Source: UBA4742 sp037138595 (GTDB lineage Bacteria; Actinomycetota; Acidimicrobiia; Acidimicrobiales; Acidimicrobilacustridaceae). Taken from it: a stretch of 64,000 nucleotides of DNA. The translations under genes and the position numbers were made by a program. This document shows, one piece after another, positions 42,168 to 51,224 of the stretch (its first letter is position 1; every line of letters begins with the position of its first letter). The stretch lies in the NCBI GenBank assembly GCA_037138595.1, contig JBAXIB010000010.1:36855-100854 (forward strand), written 5' to 3'. Below the pieces are notes generated by a model that made no database searches, was not told the origin of the DNA, and saw nothing but the letters and a program-made list of their open reading frames with translations.

Positions 42168-42339
42168 CGATGAGCGATCCACCTGCCGCATGAAAACAAC
42201 GGTTGTGCATTGCCAAAACCCGTGCACTCGTTGGCTAAATCGAGGCAGTTTGGTCACTGGATTCACCTGCGAGATTCGACACCGTTCACCCTTGAGCCGG
42301 TCGCTAACGCCGACTGGCCACAATCCTGAAGGCATCCAT

Positions 42340-43329
42340 ATGGCGGGTGAATCTGGCTTTCGGCATCAACCGGTGATGGTGACCGAAATCACCCAACTCT
42401 TCGTTGCGGTCCCAACCGGGGCGATAGTCGACGCGACGCTTGGCGGCGGCGGACATAGCCGAGCAATCCTTGAAGCCCATCCGCAGATTCGCATCATTGG
42501 CGTTGATCAAGATGACGACGCGCTGTTGGCAGCTTCGGCTCTGATCTCGACATTTCCGGGTCGAATGGTTGCGGTCCGGGCTCGGTTCGATCGGCTAGGT
42601 GAGGTAGCGGCTCAATATGCTGGATCGGATCCGGTCGTTGGAGTGCTATTTGATCTTGGCGTGAGCTCGCCTCAACTTGATTGGGCCGATCGCGGATTCA
42701 GCTATCGCAATGATGGTCCGCTCGATATGCGGATGGACAGAACGGCAACTCGCACCGCCGCGGACGTGGTCAATGACTATGAGGTTGGCGAACTCGCAGC
42801 TGTCCTTCGAACCAATGGTGACGAGCGGTTCGCTGGGCGCATTGCTCGCGCAATCGTTGCGGCTCGACCCATTCACACCACAAGCGAACTTGCAAGTGTT
42901 GTTCGCGAAGCGATTCCGGCTCCGGCGCGCCGTCGAGGTGGCCATCCAGCGAAGCGCACGTTCCAGGCGATTCGCATCGAGGTCAATAGCGAACTTGATG
43001 TGTTACCAACTGCGCTCGACCAAGCATTAGACCTCGTCGTCCCCGGCGGTCGAATCGCGGCGCTCTCGTATCATTCTGGCGAAGACCGCATCGTAAAAGA
43101 TCGCTTTCGCCAAGCTGAAACCGGAGGTTGCACCTGCCCGGTTGGGCTGCCATGCGCCTGCGGGGCAACGCCAACGGTGAGGCTGCTCAAGCGCGGTGGA
43201 TGGACCCCGTCGATCGATGAGCGCCAGCAGAACCCCCGATCGGAAAGCGCGCGATTACGAGCAGCGGAGCGCTTGGGTGGCGGCGGCGAAGTTGCATCTC
43301 CATCAGCAATCGAAGGGCCGAAAGCATGA
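42340..43329 (+). CDS. rsmH: 16S rRNA (cytosine-1402-N4)-methyltransferase
   Basis: 329-residue RsmH (MraW). FRHQPVMVTEITQLF begins the protein; SAM-binding DATLGGGGHSRAILEAH, GVLFDLGVSSPQLDWADRGF, HPAKRTFQAIRIEVNSEL and ALSYHSGEDRIVKDRF are diagnostic. It methylates C1402 in the decoding centre of 16S rRNA. ATG 42340 follows GAAGG; the frame remains open 139 codons further up, through the leader RNA, but that part lacks conserved sequence. The stop overlaps the ftsL-like start (ATGA). Confidence 0.95.
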   Translation: MAGESGFRHQPVMVTEITQLFVAVPTGAIVDATLGGGGHSRAILEAHPQIRIIGVDQDDDALLAASALISTFPGRMVAVRARFDRLGEVAAQYAGSDPVVGVLFDLGVSSPQLDWADRGFSYRNDGPLDMRMDRTATRTAADVVNDYEVGELAAVLRTNGDERFAGRIARAIVAARPIHTTSELASVVREAIPAPARRRGGHPAKRTFQAIRIEVNSELDVLPTALDQALDLVVPGGRIAALSYHSGEDRIVKDRFRQAETGGCTCPVGLPCACGATPTVRLLKRGGWTPSIDERQQNPRSESARLRAAERLGGGGEVASPSAIEGPKA

Positions 43330-43964
43330 GCCCATCGGTAGAAGGTTCCGCAGCTCGAAAGTTGGTCGCAGAGCCTCGGCCGGGAAGTCCGCGATCGCGC
43401 CTTACTGCGGTCAAGGCAGACGACCATCGGCGCTTCGGCTGGCGGCGCATGTCGCTCTCGGTAAGCGCGTTTCGTGAACAAAGCAACTTCGGGCGAATCG
43501 CGACGTTAACTGCGGTCGCATTGTTCGTATCGGTCTTCGGTGTCGTCATTTTTCAAACCTTGATCGTTCAGGGCCAAGCGCACCTCGACCGAGTTTCGAT
43601 TCGAATCGCGGCCGAAAAGGAACGTTCGAAAGACCTCACTCGCCAAGTTGCTGACCTTGAATCTCCGGATCGAATTGTCGCGGCAGCTCGTGACCGTCTC
43701 GGCATGATCAGTCCGACGGACGTGGCTTACCTCACTCCGGCCCCCGGAGACGACCTCTTAGCGGCATTTACTCCGCCGCCGTCTCCTGCTACGAAACCGA
43801 CAACGGTCAAGAAGGCTCCTTCGGTCGCCACGTCGAAGGCGCCATCGACGACGATCGCCCCAGCGGCGGCGACCAAGGTTCCATCGGCGAAGACGGGCAC
43901 GAAAACGACCGCGACTTCGAAGTCGTCGCCGACAACGGTCGTCGCCCCGGCTAAGAAACCATGA
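43326..43964 (+). CDS. ftsL: FtsL-like divisome protein
   Basis: 212-residue bitopic protein. Cytoplasmic basic N-terminus (~1-55), one helix (~58-80, ATLTAVALFVSVFGVVIFQT), a short coiled coil (~85-115; RIAAEKERSKDLTRQVADLE) ending with the LGM motif (RDRLGMISPTDVAYL), and a ~65-residue Thr/Lys/Ala/Pro-rich tail. Position between rsmH and ftsI plus this layout indicate FtsL; sequence conservation is low, as usual. The long low-complexity outer tail is unusual for FtsL and may contact the wall. Confidence 0.8.
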   Translation: MSPSVEGSAARKLVAEPRPGSPRSRLTAVKADDHRRFGWRRMSLSVSAFREQSNFGRIATLTAVALFVSVFGVVIFQTLIVQGQAHLDRVSIRIAAEKERSKDLTRQVADLESPDRIVAAARDRLGMISPTDVAYLTPAPGDDLLAAFTPPPSPATKPTTVKKAPSVATSKAPSTTIAPAAATKVPSAKTGTKTTATSKSSPTTVVAPAKKP

Positions 43965-46144
43965 CGACAACGGTGAAGTCACTTCGACCACCTCAGCGTC
44001 GGACTAGTGGGGGATTGCCTAACGGCCGGGCCGCATCAAAGACGCTGAAGGTTGATCGCACTTCGTCACCCTCGACCTCTGCCAAGTCGCGTTCCCCAAA
44101 GGCGGCTTCTGCCAGGTCAATTCGTTTGAAGCCAGGCCGCGAAGTGTCCAGTCGGGTAGCTACGCAGAAGACCTCGTCACGCGCTCACCGCTCGAAGCAC
44201 ACGGTGTCACCGAAGGCGAAAATGTCGACGACCGCGCGCCGCCATGAGCAGAGTCGTCGGCGCCTGTTCATATTGCTCATCGGCTTAGTGATCCTGTTTG
44301 GATTAATTGTGATTCAGGTCGCAAAACTTCAAGTTTTTGATCCGGGCCATTACTTGCGTGTGGGCGCGTCGCAAACAGTTCGTTCGCAAGTTCTTGCCGC
44401 CGATCGCGGCACTATCTACGACCGGAATCACACTGAACTGGCAATGTCGGTCCCGCTCAAGTCTGTCTTTGCCGATCCCAAACTCATTGCTAACCCCATT
44501 GAAGATGCTGCGAAACTCGCGCCGATACTCGGTCTCGATGCGGGAGATCTTGCGCTCAAACTCGGAGCGCCAAATCGGTTCACCTATTTGGCACGCAAAG
44601 TGACCAAGGATGTGTCTGATGCTGTTGCTGGGCTCAAACTTGTTGGCATCGAGTTTTTGGATGAAACCGTTCGGGACACACCAGGCGCCGATACCACTCG
44701 GTCACTCATTGGTTCGGTCGACCTCGATAACAATGCCTTGTCGGGATTGGAGCGCCAATATGCCGATCAACTCACCGGTACGCCTGGCTCGCTGACCCTT
44801 GAACGTAATCCTCAAGGTCACACGATTCCTGTCGGCGACCATCAACTGACGCCTGCGGTCAAAGGCGACGACCTCGTCCTTACGGTCGACCGATCGATGC
44901 AGTTTGAGACTGAACGAGTGTTGTCTGAACAGGTGAAGGCTGCCGGAGGCAAAGGTGGCATCGCGATCGTGACCAAACCGGCCACCGGTGAGGTCCTTGC
45001 GATGGTCAATGTCACGACTGACCCCACGACCGGAGAAGTGAAACCCAGTGGCAACAATGCGGCGGTGACGACGGTTTACGAACCGGGATCGGTTATGAAA
45101 ATCGTGACTATCGCGGCCGCACTTGAAAAAGGGCAGGTCACTCCGGACACAACCTTTTCGGTGCCAGATCATTTTCAAGTCGGAGACCACCTGTTTTCCG
45201 ATGCCGAGCCTCACGCAACCGAATCAATGACCGTCGCGAAGATTCTGGCCGAATCGTCAAATATTGGAACCATCAAGATTGGCGAACAACTCGGCAAACA
45301 GGGCATTTACGACTCGCTGAAAAATCTTGGTTTTGGTGCCCGAACGTCGCTTGACTTCCTCAACGAAGCAAACGGAAACGTGCTTGCACCATCGAAGTGG
45401 TCAGCGACATCGATCGGCACAATTCCAATTGGGCAGGGCGTATCGGCTACGCCACTTCAGGTACTCGAGGCCTACAACACCATCGCGAATCACGGACTCT
45501 ACGTCGGACCGAGATTGGTTGATTCGACTATTGATTCCAACGGCAATGAACACCCTATGCCGGCGGATGCAACTCGCCGAGCACTCTCGACCGAAACAGC
45601 CGACAAGGTAAACCTGATGCTGCGTGGGGTGGTCACCGGAGGCACCGGACTGTTGGCTGCGGTCGATGGATATACCGTCGCCGGAAAGACTGGTACTGCA
45701 CGCAAAGTCCAACCTGGTGGCAGCTATTACGACGCCGGTGGGGTGATTCGTTATGAGTCGACATTTGTTGGGATGGTTCCGGCCGAAGCGCCCGCATTGT
45801 CAGTCATCGTGATCATTGATGAGCCGACAGCAGGCTCCTACTTCGGTGGCGCAGTAGCCGCCCCCGCATTCTCGAAAATTGCATCATTTGGATTGCAGCG
45901 ATTCTCGGTGCCCCCGCCAGTAACTGATGGTGCTGCCGGTGGCATCGCGATGCCAGGCGCAACCGCCAGCAGCGCTACGGATCCTCAGGTCGGCACCATT
46001 CAGCGACTGCCCAACGGAAAACTTCGGGCGATGCCGGCAGGAATGCCTGTGGCTCCGCCGGTTTCGGTCACAGTCACGACTCGTCCACCGATTTCAGCAT
46101 CCAAGCGCGCTGTTTCGAGTCCAACCACAACGCGAAAGCCATAA
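43961..46144 (+). CDS. ftsI: Division transpeptidase FtsI (PBP3, class B PBP)
   Basis: 727 residues. A ~95-residue Lys/Arg/Ser-rich cytoplasmic region is followed by one membrane helix (~100-122, LFILLIGLVILFGLIVIQVA), a dimerisation domain starting near SQTVRSQVLAADRGTIYDRN, and the transpeptidase domain. Catalytic motifs are SxxK (PGSVMKIV, Ser near 376), SxN (AESSNIG, near 431) and KTG (VAGKTGTARK, near 577). The C-terminal ~70 residues are Pro/Thr-rich. It cross-links septal peptidoglycan with FtsW. ATGA overlap with the ftsL-like gene. Confidence 0.95.
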   Translation: MTTTVKSLRPPQRRTSGGLPNGRAASKTLKVDRTSSPSTSAKSRSPKAASARSIRLKPGREVSSRVATQKTSSRAHRSKHTVSPKAKMSTTARRHEQSRRRLFILLIGLVILFGLIVIQVAKLQVFDPGHYLRVGASQTVRSQVLAADRGTIYDRNHTELAMSVPLKSVFADPKLIANPIEDAAKLAPILGLDAGDLALKLGAPNRFTYLARKVTKDVSDAVAGLKLVGIEFLDETVRDTPGADTTRSLIGSVDLDNNALSGLERQYADQLTGTPGSLTLERNPQGHTIPVGDHQLTPAVKGDDLVLTVDRSMQFETERVLSEQVKAAGGKGGIAIVTKPATGEVLAMVNVTTDPTTGEVKPSGNNAAVTTVYEPGSVMKIVTIAAALEKGQVTPDTTFSVPDHFQVGDHLFSDAEPHATESMTVAKILAESSNIGTIKIGEQLGKQGIYDSLKNLGFGARTSLDFLNEANGNVLAPSKWSATSIGTIPIGQGVSATPLQVLEAYNTIANHGLYVGPRLVDSTIDSNGNEHPMPADATRRALSTETADKVNLMLRGVVTGGTGLLAAVDGYTVAGKTGTARKVQPGGSYYDAGGVIRYESTFVGMVPAEAPALSVIVIIDEPTAGSYFGGAVAAPAFSKIASFGLQRFSVPPPVTDGAAGGIAMPGATASSATDPQVGTIQRLPNGKLRAMPAGMPVAPPVSVTVTTRPPISASKRAVSSPTTTRKP

Positions 46145-46148
46145 TCGG

Positions 46149-47594
46149 GTGATCATCGATGAACTCGTAGCTGCCGTTCCTGGAGCGTTCATCGCGAATT
46201 CGGAACCGGCGAGCAGTTCACGTGATGTGACTGCGATCGACTTTGACTCATTGGCGGTGCGGCCCGGAAGCATGTTCTGCTGCCTTCGAGGCGCGGCATT
46301 CGACGGCCACGATTTTGCGGGTGCGGCAGTTGATTCGGGTGCAGTTGCGATCATGGTTGACCACCGCGTTGACGAACTTGTAGCCCTTGGCGTCACGCTG
46401 GTCGTCGTTCCTGATGTGCGCGTTGCTATGGCGCCACTGGCTGCCCACTTCTATGGGCACCCCTCATCGTCGGTAACAGTCATCGGCGTTACTGGTACAA
46501 ACGGCAAGACAACGGTTACCCACCTACTGAAGGCGATTTTCGATGAAGCAGGATTGGCCAACGACGTTATTGGCACACTTTCCGGCGCGCGAACTACGCC
46601 CGAAGCGCCGGAGTTGCAGCGCAAATTAGCGTCGCTCCGTGACGACGGAATCCGCATCGTCGCGATGGAAGTTTCATCGCACGCGCTCATGATGCATCGG
46701 GTTGATGACTGCCATTTCGCGGTGGCGGTGTTCACGAATCTCAGTCGCGAGCATTTGGATTTCCACACCACGATGGAGGCGTACTTCGAGGCAAAGGCTC
46801 AACTCTTCGAGCCGAGACTCGCGTCCCAAGCGGTTGTGAATGCCGACAGTCCCTATGGCCGACTATTGAGTGACGCCGCGAAAATACCAACGACAAGTTT
46901 CGCGATCGCCGACGTAGTCGATCTCGAGTTCCACGCAACGGGTAGCAACTTTACTTGGCGCGGCCAACGTGTTTCCCTGAATTTGGGCGGCTCATTTAAT
47001 GTCGCGAATGCACTTGCGGCGGGGGAGTCGGCAGTCGCGCTGGGAGTCGATCCAGAAGTCATCGCTGCCGGGCTAAGTCGGCCGATGCAGATCCCAGGGC
47101 GCTTTGAGCTGATCGACGTCGGTCAGCCGTTTCAGGTCATTGTCGATTACGCCCATACTCCCGATGGTCTTGAGCAGGTGCTTGCAGCCGTACAACAGGT
47201 CCATCCCGATGATGACGTAACCGTCGTTTTCGGTTGTGGGGGCGATCGTGATGCGGCGAAACGAGCTGGTATGGGTTCGGTCGCGGCTCGTCTTGCTGAT
47301 CGGGTAATTCTGACGTCGGATAACTCGCGGAGCGAGGACACAGGTGTCATCATTGATGCTGTGCGGATGGGTTATGAACAATCACCTGACCGCCGTAGTC
47401 GTGAACTGGTTATTGAACCGAATCGACGAACCGCTATTGCCAAGTCAGTGGCGTTGGCGGTGCCAAATAGCGTGGTTGTGATCGCCGGCAAAGGTCACGA
47501 GCGCACCCAAATTATTGGTGACTCAGTCGTTCCGTTTGATGATCGAGAAGTAGCTCGTGGTGAGTTGCAGCGAATGCTAGGGATGACGACGTGA
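46149..47594 (+). CDS. murE: UDP-MurNAc-tripeptide synthetase (MurE)
   Basis: 481-residue Mur ligase that adds the third residue to the peptidoglycan stem peptide. ATP-binding GVTGTNGKTTVTHLLKAIFD, the MurE-type MEVSSHALMMHRVD, and VDYAHTPDGLEQVL are clear. The amino-acid-binding loop reads SDNSRSED: the Arg of the DNPR loop used by meso-diaminopimelate enzymes is kept, but Ser replaces Pro. GTG 46149 lies 4 bp after ftsI and excludes a non-conserved open frame inside ftsI. The gene overlaps mraY directly (GTGA); murF, normally next, is absent. Confidence 0.94.
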   Translation: MIIDELVAAVPGAFIANSEPASSSRDVTAIDFDSLAVRPGSMFCCLRGAAFDGHDFAGAAVDSGAVAIMVDHRVDELVALGVTLVVVPDVRVAMAPLAAHFYGHPSSSVTVIGVTGTNGKTTVTHLLKAIFDEAGLANDVIGTLSGARTTPEAPELQRKLASLRDDGIRIVAMEVSSHALMMHRVDDCHFAVAVFTNLSREHLDFHTTMEAYFEAKAQLFEPRLASQAVVNADSPYGRLLSDAAKIPTTSFAIADVVDLEFHATGSNFTWRGQRVSLNLGGSFNVANALAAGESAVALGVDPEVIAAGLSRPMQIPGRFELIDVGQPFQVIVDYAHTPDGLEQVLAAVQQVHPDDDVTVVFGCGGDRDAAKRAGMGSVAARLADRVILTSDNSRSEDTGVIIDAVRMGYEQSPDRRSRELVIEPNRRTAIAKSVALAVPNSVVVIAGKGHERTQIIGDSVVPFDDREVARGELQRMLGMTT

Positions 47595-48622
47595 CCAGAC
47601 TCTTGATCGCCGCGGGCATCGCGATGATGGTTTCGTTGCTTGGAACCAAACTGTTGATCGGTTGGCTCACCCGCCATCGAATCGGCCAGCCGATTCGAGA
47701 GGATGGTCCGGCTGGGCATCAGACCAAGTCGGGTACCCCGACGATGGGTGGCGTTGCGATTGTTATCGCCGCTGGCATGGGCTGGATGTTGAGTGACTTA
47801 TTCGGTGGAGTGTTCACCCGTCGCGGAATTCTGGTCATGGGCGCGGCACTTGGTGCCGGGATCGTCGGCCTTCTCGACGATTGGCTCAAAGTTTCGCGTG
47901 AACGAAATCTTGGATTGAACAAACGGGCGAAAATGATCGGGTTACTCGTCGTCTCGTCGGCCTTTGCGATCAGCACCTTGGTGTTCACCAATGTCTCGAC
48001 AACATTTTCCTTCACCCGTTACGACATGCCAGGTATCGAAATCGGCAAAGCTGCATGGGCGATTTGGGCGATCTTGATCATCTTGGCGGTCACCAACTCG
48101 GTGAATCTCACCGATGGTCTCGATGGACTCGCCGCCGGCTCAGCGATTTTTGGTTTCGCCGCCTTCGTCGTCATTGGTTTCTGGGGATTTCGCCATCCTT
48201 CGGTCTATGGCGATCAAAGTTTTCTTGACCTGGCGATTGTCGCGGCAGCCATGCTCGGAGCGTGTACGGGCTTCCTCTGGTGGAATGCCGCGCCGGCCAA
48301 AATATTCATGGGTGACACCGGAGCGCTGGCGATTGGTGCTGCGTTGGCGTGTCTGGCGTTAAGTACTAATACCGCGTTGTTGTTGCCGTTGATCTGTGGC
48401 CTCAATGTGATGGAGGCGGTGTCAGTCATTTTGCAAGTGGGGAGTTTCCGGATGACTGGGCGCCGGATTTTTAGGATGGCACCGATTCATCATCACTTTG
48501 AACTCGGAGGGTGGCCGGAAACGACCGTCATTATTCGCTTTTGGATCTTGGCGGGGTTATGTACTGCGTTGGCCTTAGGTCTGTATTACGCCGACTTTGT
48601 CGGACTCGGAGTATTGGATTGA
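47591..48622 (+). CDS. mraY: Phospho-N-acetylmuramoyl-pentapeptide transferase
   Basis: 343-residue polytopic enzyme forming lipid I from UDP-MurNAc-pentapeptide and undecaprenyl phosphate. About ten helices. Motifs: GTPTMGGVAIVIAAG, the DD pair in GLLDDWLK, NSVNLTDGLDGLAAGS, GDTGALAIGAALA, and the HHHFE motif (PIHHHFELGGWPE). GTG 47591 overlaps murE (GTGA); its stop overlaps the murD TTG. Confidence 0.96.
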   Translation: MTRLLIAAGIAMMVSLLGTKLLIGWLTRHRIGQPIREDGPAGHQTKSGTPTMGGVAIVIAAGMGWMLSDLFGGVFTRRGILVMGAALGAGIVGLLDDWLKVSRERNLGLNKRAKMIGLLVVSSAFAISTLVFTNVSTTFSFTRYDMPGIEIGKAAWAIWAILIILAVTNSVNLTDGLDGLAAGSAIFGFAAFVVIGFWGFRHPSVYGDQSFLDLAIVAAAMLGACTGFLWWNAAPAKIFMGDTGALAIGAALACLALSTNTALLLPLICGLNVMEAVSVILQVGSFRMTGRRIFRMAPIHHHFELGGWPETTVIIRFWILAGLCTALALGLYYADFVGLGVLD

Positions 48623-49986
48623 TCGATCCCCGAGCATCCCGGGATCTCGTCATTGGTCGAGCACTGGTGGTTGGGTTTGCTATCACCGGCCAAGCAATGA
48701 CTCGCGCCGTCATTGAGCGGGAGATTGACGTGATTGTCGTCGACGACCATCCCTCGCCCGAGGCGCGACGGGCAGCACAATTACAGGCCGTGGAACTGGT
48801 TGAATCACCCGCAATAGACGAACTGGCGGCTCTCATCGCGCTAGCCGATGTGGTGCTACCGAGTCCTGGTGTCCCCGACCGTCATCCGGTGTTCGCTCTG
48901 GCAAGAGCGGCAGATGTTCCGGTATTCAGCGAATTCGACTTGGCGGCGCGTTGGGATGACCGTCCTGTGCTCGCGATCACGGGCACGGATGGTAAGACCA
49001 CCGTGACGACCATGGTCACCGACATGATGACGGAGTCGGGGTTTGGCTCCGCCGCAGTCGGAAATACCGACATTCCGCTCATCGAGGCGATCGGGCGCGA
49101 CGACCTTGACGTGTTTGTCGTCGAGGCATCGTCATTTCGGCTCGGTCATACACGGCACTTTGAACCAGCGGTAGGGACGTGGCTGAATGTGGCCGAGGAT
49201 CACCTTGATGTGCATGAATCATTCGATTCCTATGTCGCGGCGAAGGCACGAATTTGGCGTGACCTCGGGCCAAATTCGGGCGTAGCCATTGCCAACGCAG
49301 ACGATCCGATTGTGGTTGATCACATCAATCGAATAGCGCGTACGGTCACGTTTGGTGTGCAAGGCCACGGCGGCTATCACGTCGAAGGAACATCGTTGGT
49401 AACCGACGGGGGCGACCTGCTCATTGATCAACTCGAGTTGCCGCGGCAGTTACCCCATGACATCAGCAATAGCTTGGCGGCTGCCGCTACCGCGATAGAG
49501 GGTGGAGCAAACCTCGACGCAGTAAGGCATGTGTTGCGGACCTATACCGGCCTCGCTCACCGAGTTTCATTCGTCGGCGAGTGGAATGGAATTCGTTGGT
49601 TCGACGATTCAAAAGCGACCGCGCCCCACGCAACCCTTGCCGCGCTTGGTGGATTTGAGTCGGTCGTATTGATCGCAGGAGGTCGGAATAAAGGTCTTGA
49701 CCTGTCGGTGTTAGCCGTCGGAGCACCACACCTGCGGGCCGTGGTCGCTATTGGCGAAGCGGCCACCGAAATCGTGGCGGTATTCGCTGGCGTGTGTCCA
49801 GTGGTTCCTGCGGCGTCAATGGCCGAAGCGGTTGCGACTGGCGCCAACTTGGCGAAAACTGGAGACACCGTTTTGCTGTCGCCCGCGTGTGCATCGTTCG
49901 ATTGGTACCAAAGTTATGGGGAGCGGGGCGATGATTTTATAGCGTCGGTCCATGCCTTGTTTGGCGGCGTTGGTGATGCCACGTGA
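48619..49986 (+). CDS. murD: UDP-MurNAc-L-alanine:D-glutamate ligase (MurD)
   Basis: 455-residue Mur ligase. VVGFAITGQAMTRAVIERE is the N-terminal UDP-binding fold, AITGTDGKTTVTTMVTDMM binds ATP, and the C-terminal FDDSKATAPHATLAALGG is the MurD signature. The start is a TTG at 48619 whose TTGA overlaps the mraY stop; the longer frame lies within mraY. It adds D-glutamate to UDP-MurNAc-L-Ala. GTGA overlap with ftsW. Confidence 0.94.
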   Translation: MIDPRASRDLVIGRALVVGFAITGQAMTRAVIEREIDVIVVDDHPSPEARRAAQLQAVELVESPAIDELAALIALADVVLPSPGVPDRHPVFALARAADVPVFSEFDLAARWDDRPVLAITGTDGKTTVTTMVTDMMTESGFGSAAVGNTDIPLIEAIGRDDLDVFVVEASSFRLGHTRHFEPAVGTWLNVAEDHLDVHESFDSYVAAKARIWRDLGPNSGVAIANADDPIVVDHINRIARTVTFGVQGHGGYHVEGTSLVTDGGDLLIDQLELPRQLPHDISNSLAAAATAIEGGANLDAVRHVLRTYTGLAHRVSFVGEWNGIRWFDDSKATAPHATLAALGGFESVVLIAGGRNKGLDLSVLAVGAPHLRAVVAIGEAATEIVAVFAGVCPVVPAASMAEAVATGANLAKTGDTVLLSPACASFDWYQSYGERGDDFIASVHALFGGVGDAT

Positions 49987-51224
49987 CGTCACTTTCGTCA
50001 GCGAGGACATCACATTCGAAACCTGCAGTGCAAGGTGGCAAGGCGCGGCGACTGTTCAGGAGTCCAACGGGTCACCGGTCGAAGTTATTCGTTTTCATCT
50101 TGGCAATTGTGATGGTCATCAACCTGGTTGGATTGGTCATGGTGCTTTCGGCGTCTTCTGCGACGGCACTCTACGAATACGGGTCAAGTTGGTACTTGTT
50201 CCAGAAACAATTGATGTGGATGATAATTGGTATCGGTGCGATGTTGACGGTGATGCGCATCGACTACCACGTGTGGCGCAAATGGACCAAGGCGATCCTG
50301 GCCTTTGCGGGATTCCTCATGGTGTTGGTGATGGTGCCAGGTGTCGGCGTCAGTGCGAACGGGTCATCTCGATGGCTCGGGGTGGGGATATTCAGGATTC
50401 AACCGTCCGAGTTTGCCAAACTCGCCGTGTTGTTATTCATCGCTGACCTGCTGGCTCGGCGGGCAAAACTGATGGACAACCCGCGTGCCACGTTGCATCC
50501 GGTGCTGTGCGTTTTCACGGTGTTCGCAATTTTGTTGATGGCCCAACCAAACCTGGGTACCACTATTCTTCTCGGTGGCATTGTTTTCGTGATGCTGTTT
50601 GTGGCGGGGGTGTCGGGGAAACATCTGGCCCTGCCGATGGGAATCGTATTCGTCGTGGGCGTGCTGTTCGCGACGTTGGTGCCGTATCGCTGGCGTCGGC
50701 TTACTGGGTTTATCGATCCATGGAAGGACGCATCGAATACCGGCTATCAAACGATCCAGTCGCAGGTGGCGATTGCCCATGGTGGGATTACCGGCAGCGG
50801 ACTCGGTCATAGCCGCGCGAAGTTTGGTTTTTTGCCGTTCGCTCATACCGACTTTATCTTCGCGATCATCGCCGATGAACTCGGACTCATCGGTGCGCTG
50901 TTACTCGTTGCGCTATTCGTTGCGTTGGGGGTTGCGGGAGTTCGAACGTCGCTTCGTGCACCTGACCGTTATGGAATGTTGTTAGCGGCCGGAATCACGG
51001 CCTGGATTCTCTTGCAGGCGTTCGTCAATATCGGCGCAGTTGTGGGCGTGCTGCCCATCACAGGCGTGCCATTGCCGTTCGTGAGTTTCGGTGGATCGTC
51101 ACTTTTAGTGACCATGGTGGCAGTAGGCATGCTGTTGAACGTGGCTCGTCAAATTCGCAAACCTCGTTCGAGCCAATCTGATGAACTGACGACTGCACGC
51201 GGCCGAACTCGTCGGGCGAGCTGA
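49983..51224 (+). CDS. ftsW: Septal peptidoglycan glycosyltransferase FtsW (SEDS)
   Basis: 413-residue SEDS protein with ~10 helices. Signatures: SSRWLGVGIFRIQPSEFAKL, AQPNLGTTILLGGIVFVMLF, GHSRAKFGFLPFAHTDFIFA, and GVLPITGVPLPFVSFGGSSL. It polymerises lipid II at the septum with FtsI. Basic N- and C-terminal tails face the cytoplasm. The stop and the murG start share one base (TGATG). Confidence 0.95.
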   Translation: MTSLSSARTSHSKPAVQGGKARRLFRSPTGHRSKLFVFILAIVMVINLVGLVMVLSASSATALYEYGSSWYLFQKQLMWMIIGIGAMLTVMRIDYHVWRKWTKAILAFAGFLMVLVMVPGVGVSANGSSRWLGVGIFRIQPSEFAKLAVLLFIADLLARRAKLMDNPRATLHPVLCVFTVFAILLMAQPNLGTTILLGGIVFVMLFVAGVSGKHLALPMGIVFVVGVLFATLVPYRWRRLTGFIDPWKDASNTGYQTIQSQVAIAHGGITGSGLGHSRAKFGFLPFAHTDFIFAIIADELGLIGALLLVALFVALGVAGVRTSLRAPDRYGMLLAAGITAWILLQAFVNIGAVVGVLPITGVPLPFVSFGGSSLLVTMVAVGMLLNVARQIRKPRSSQSDELTTARGRTRRAS

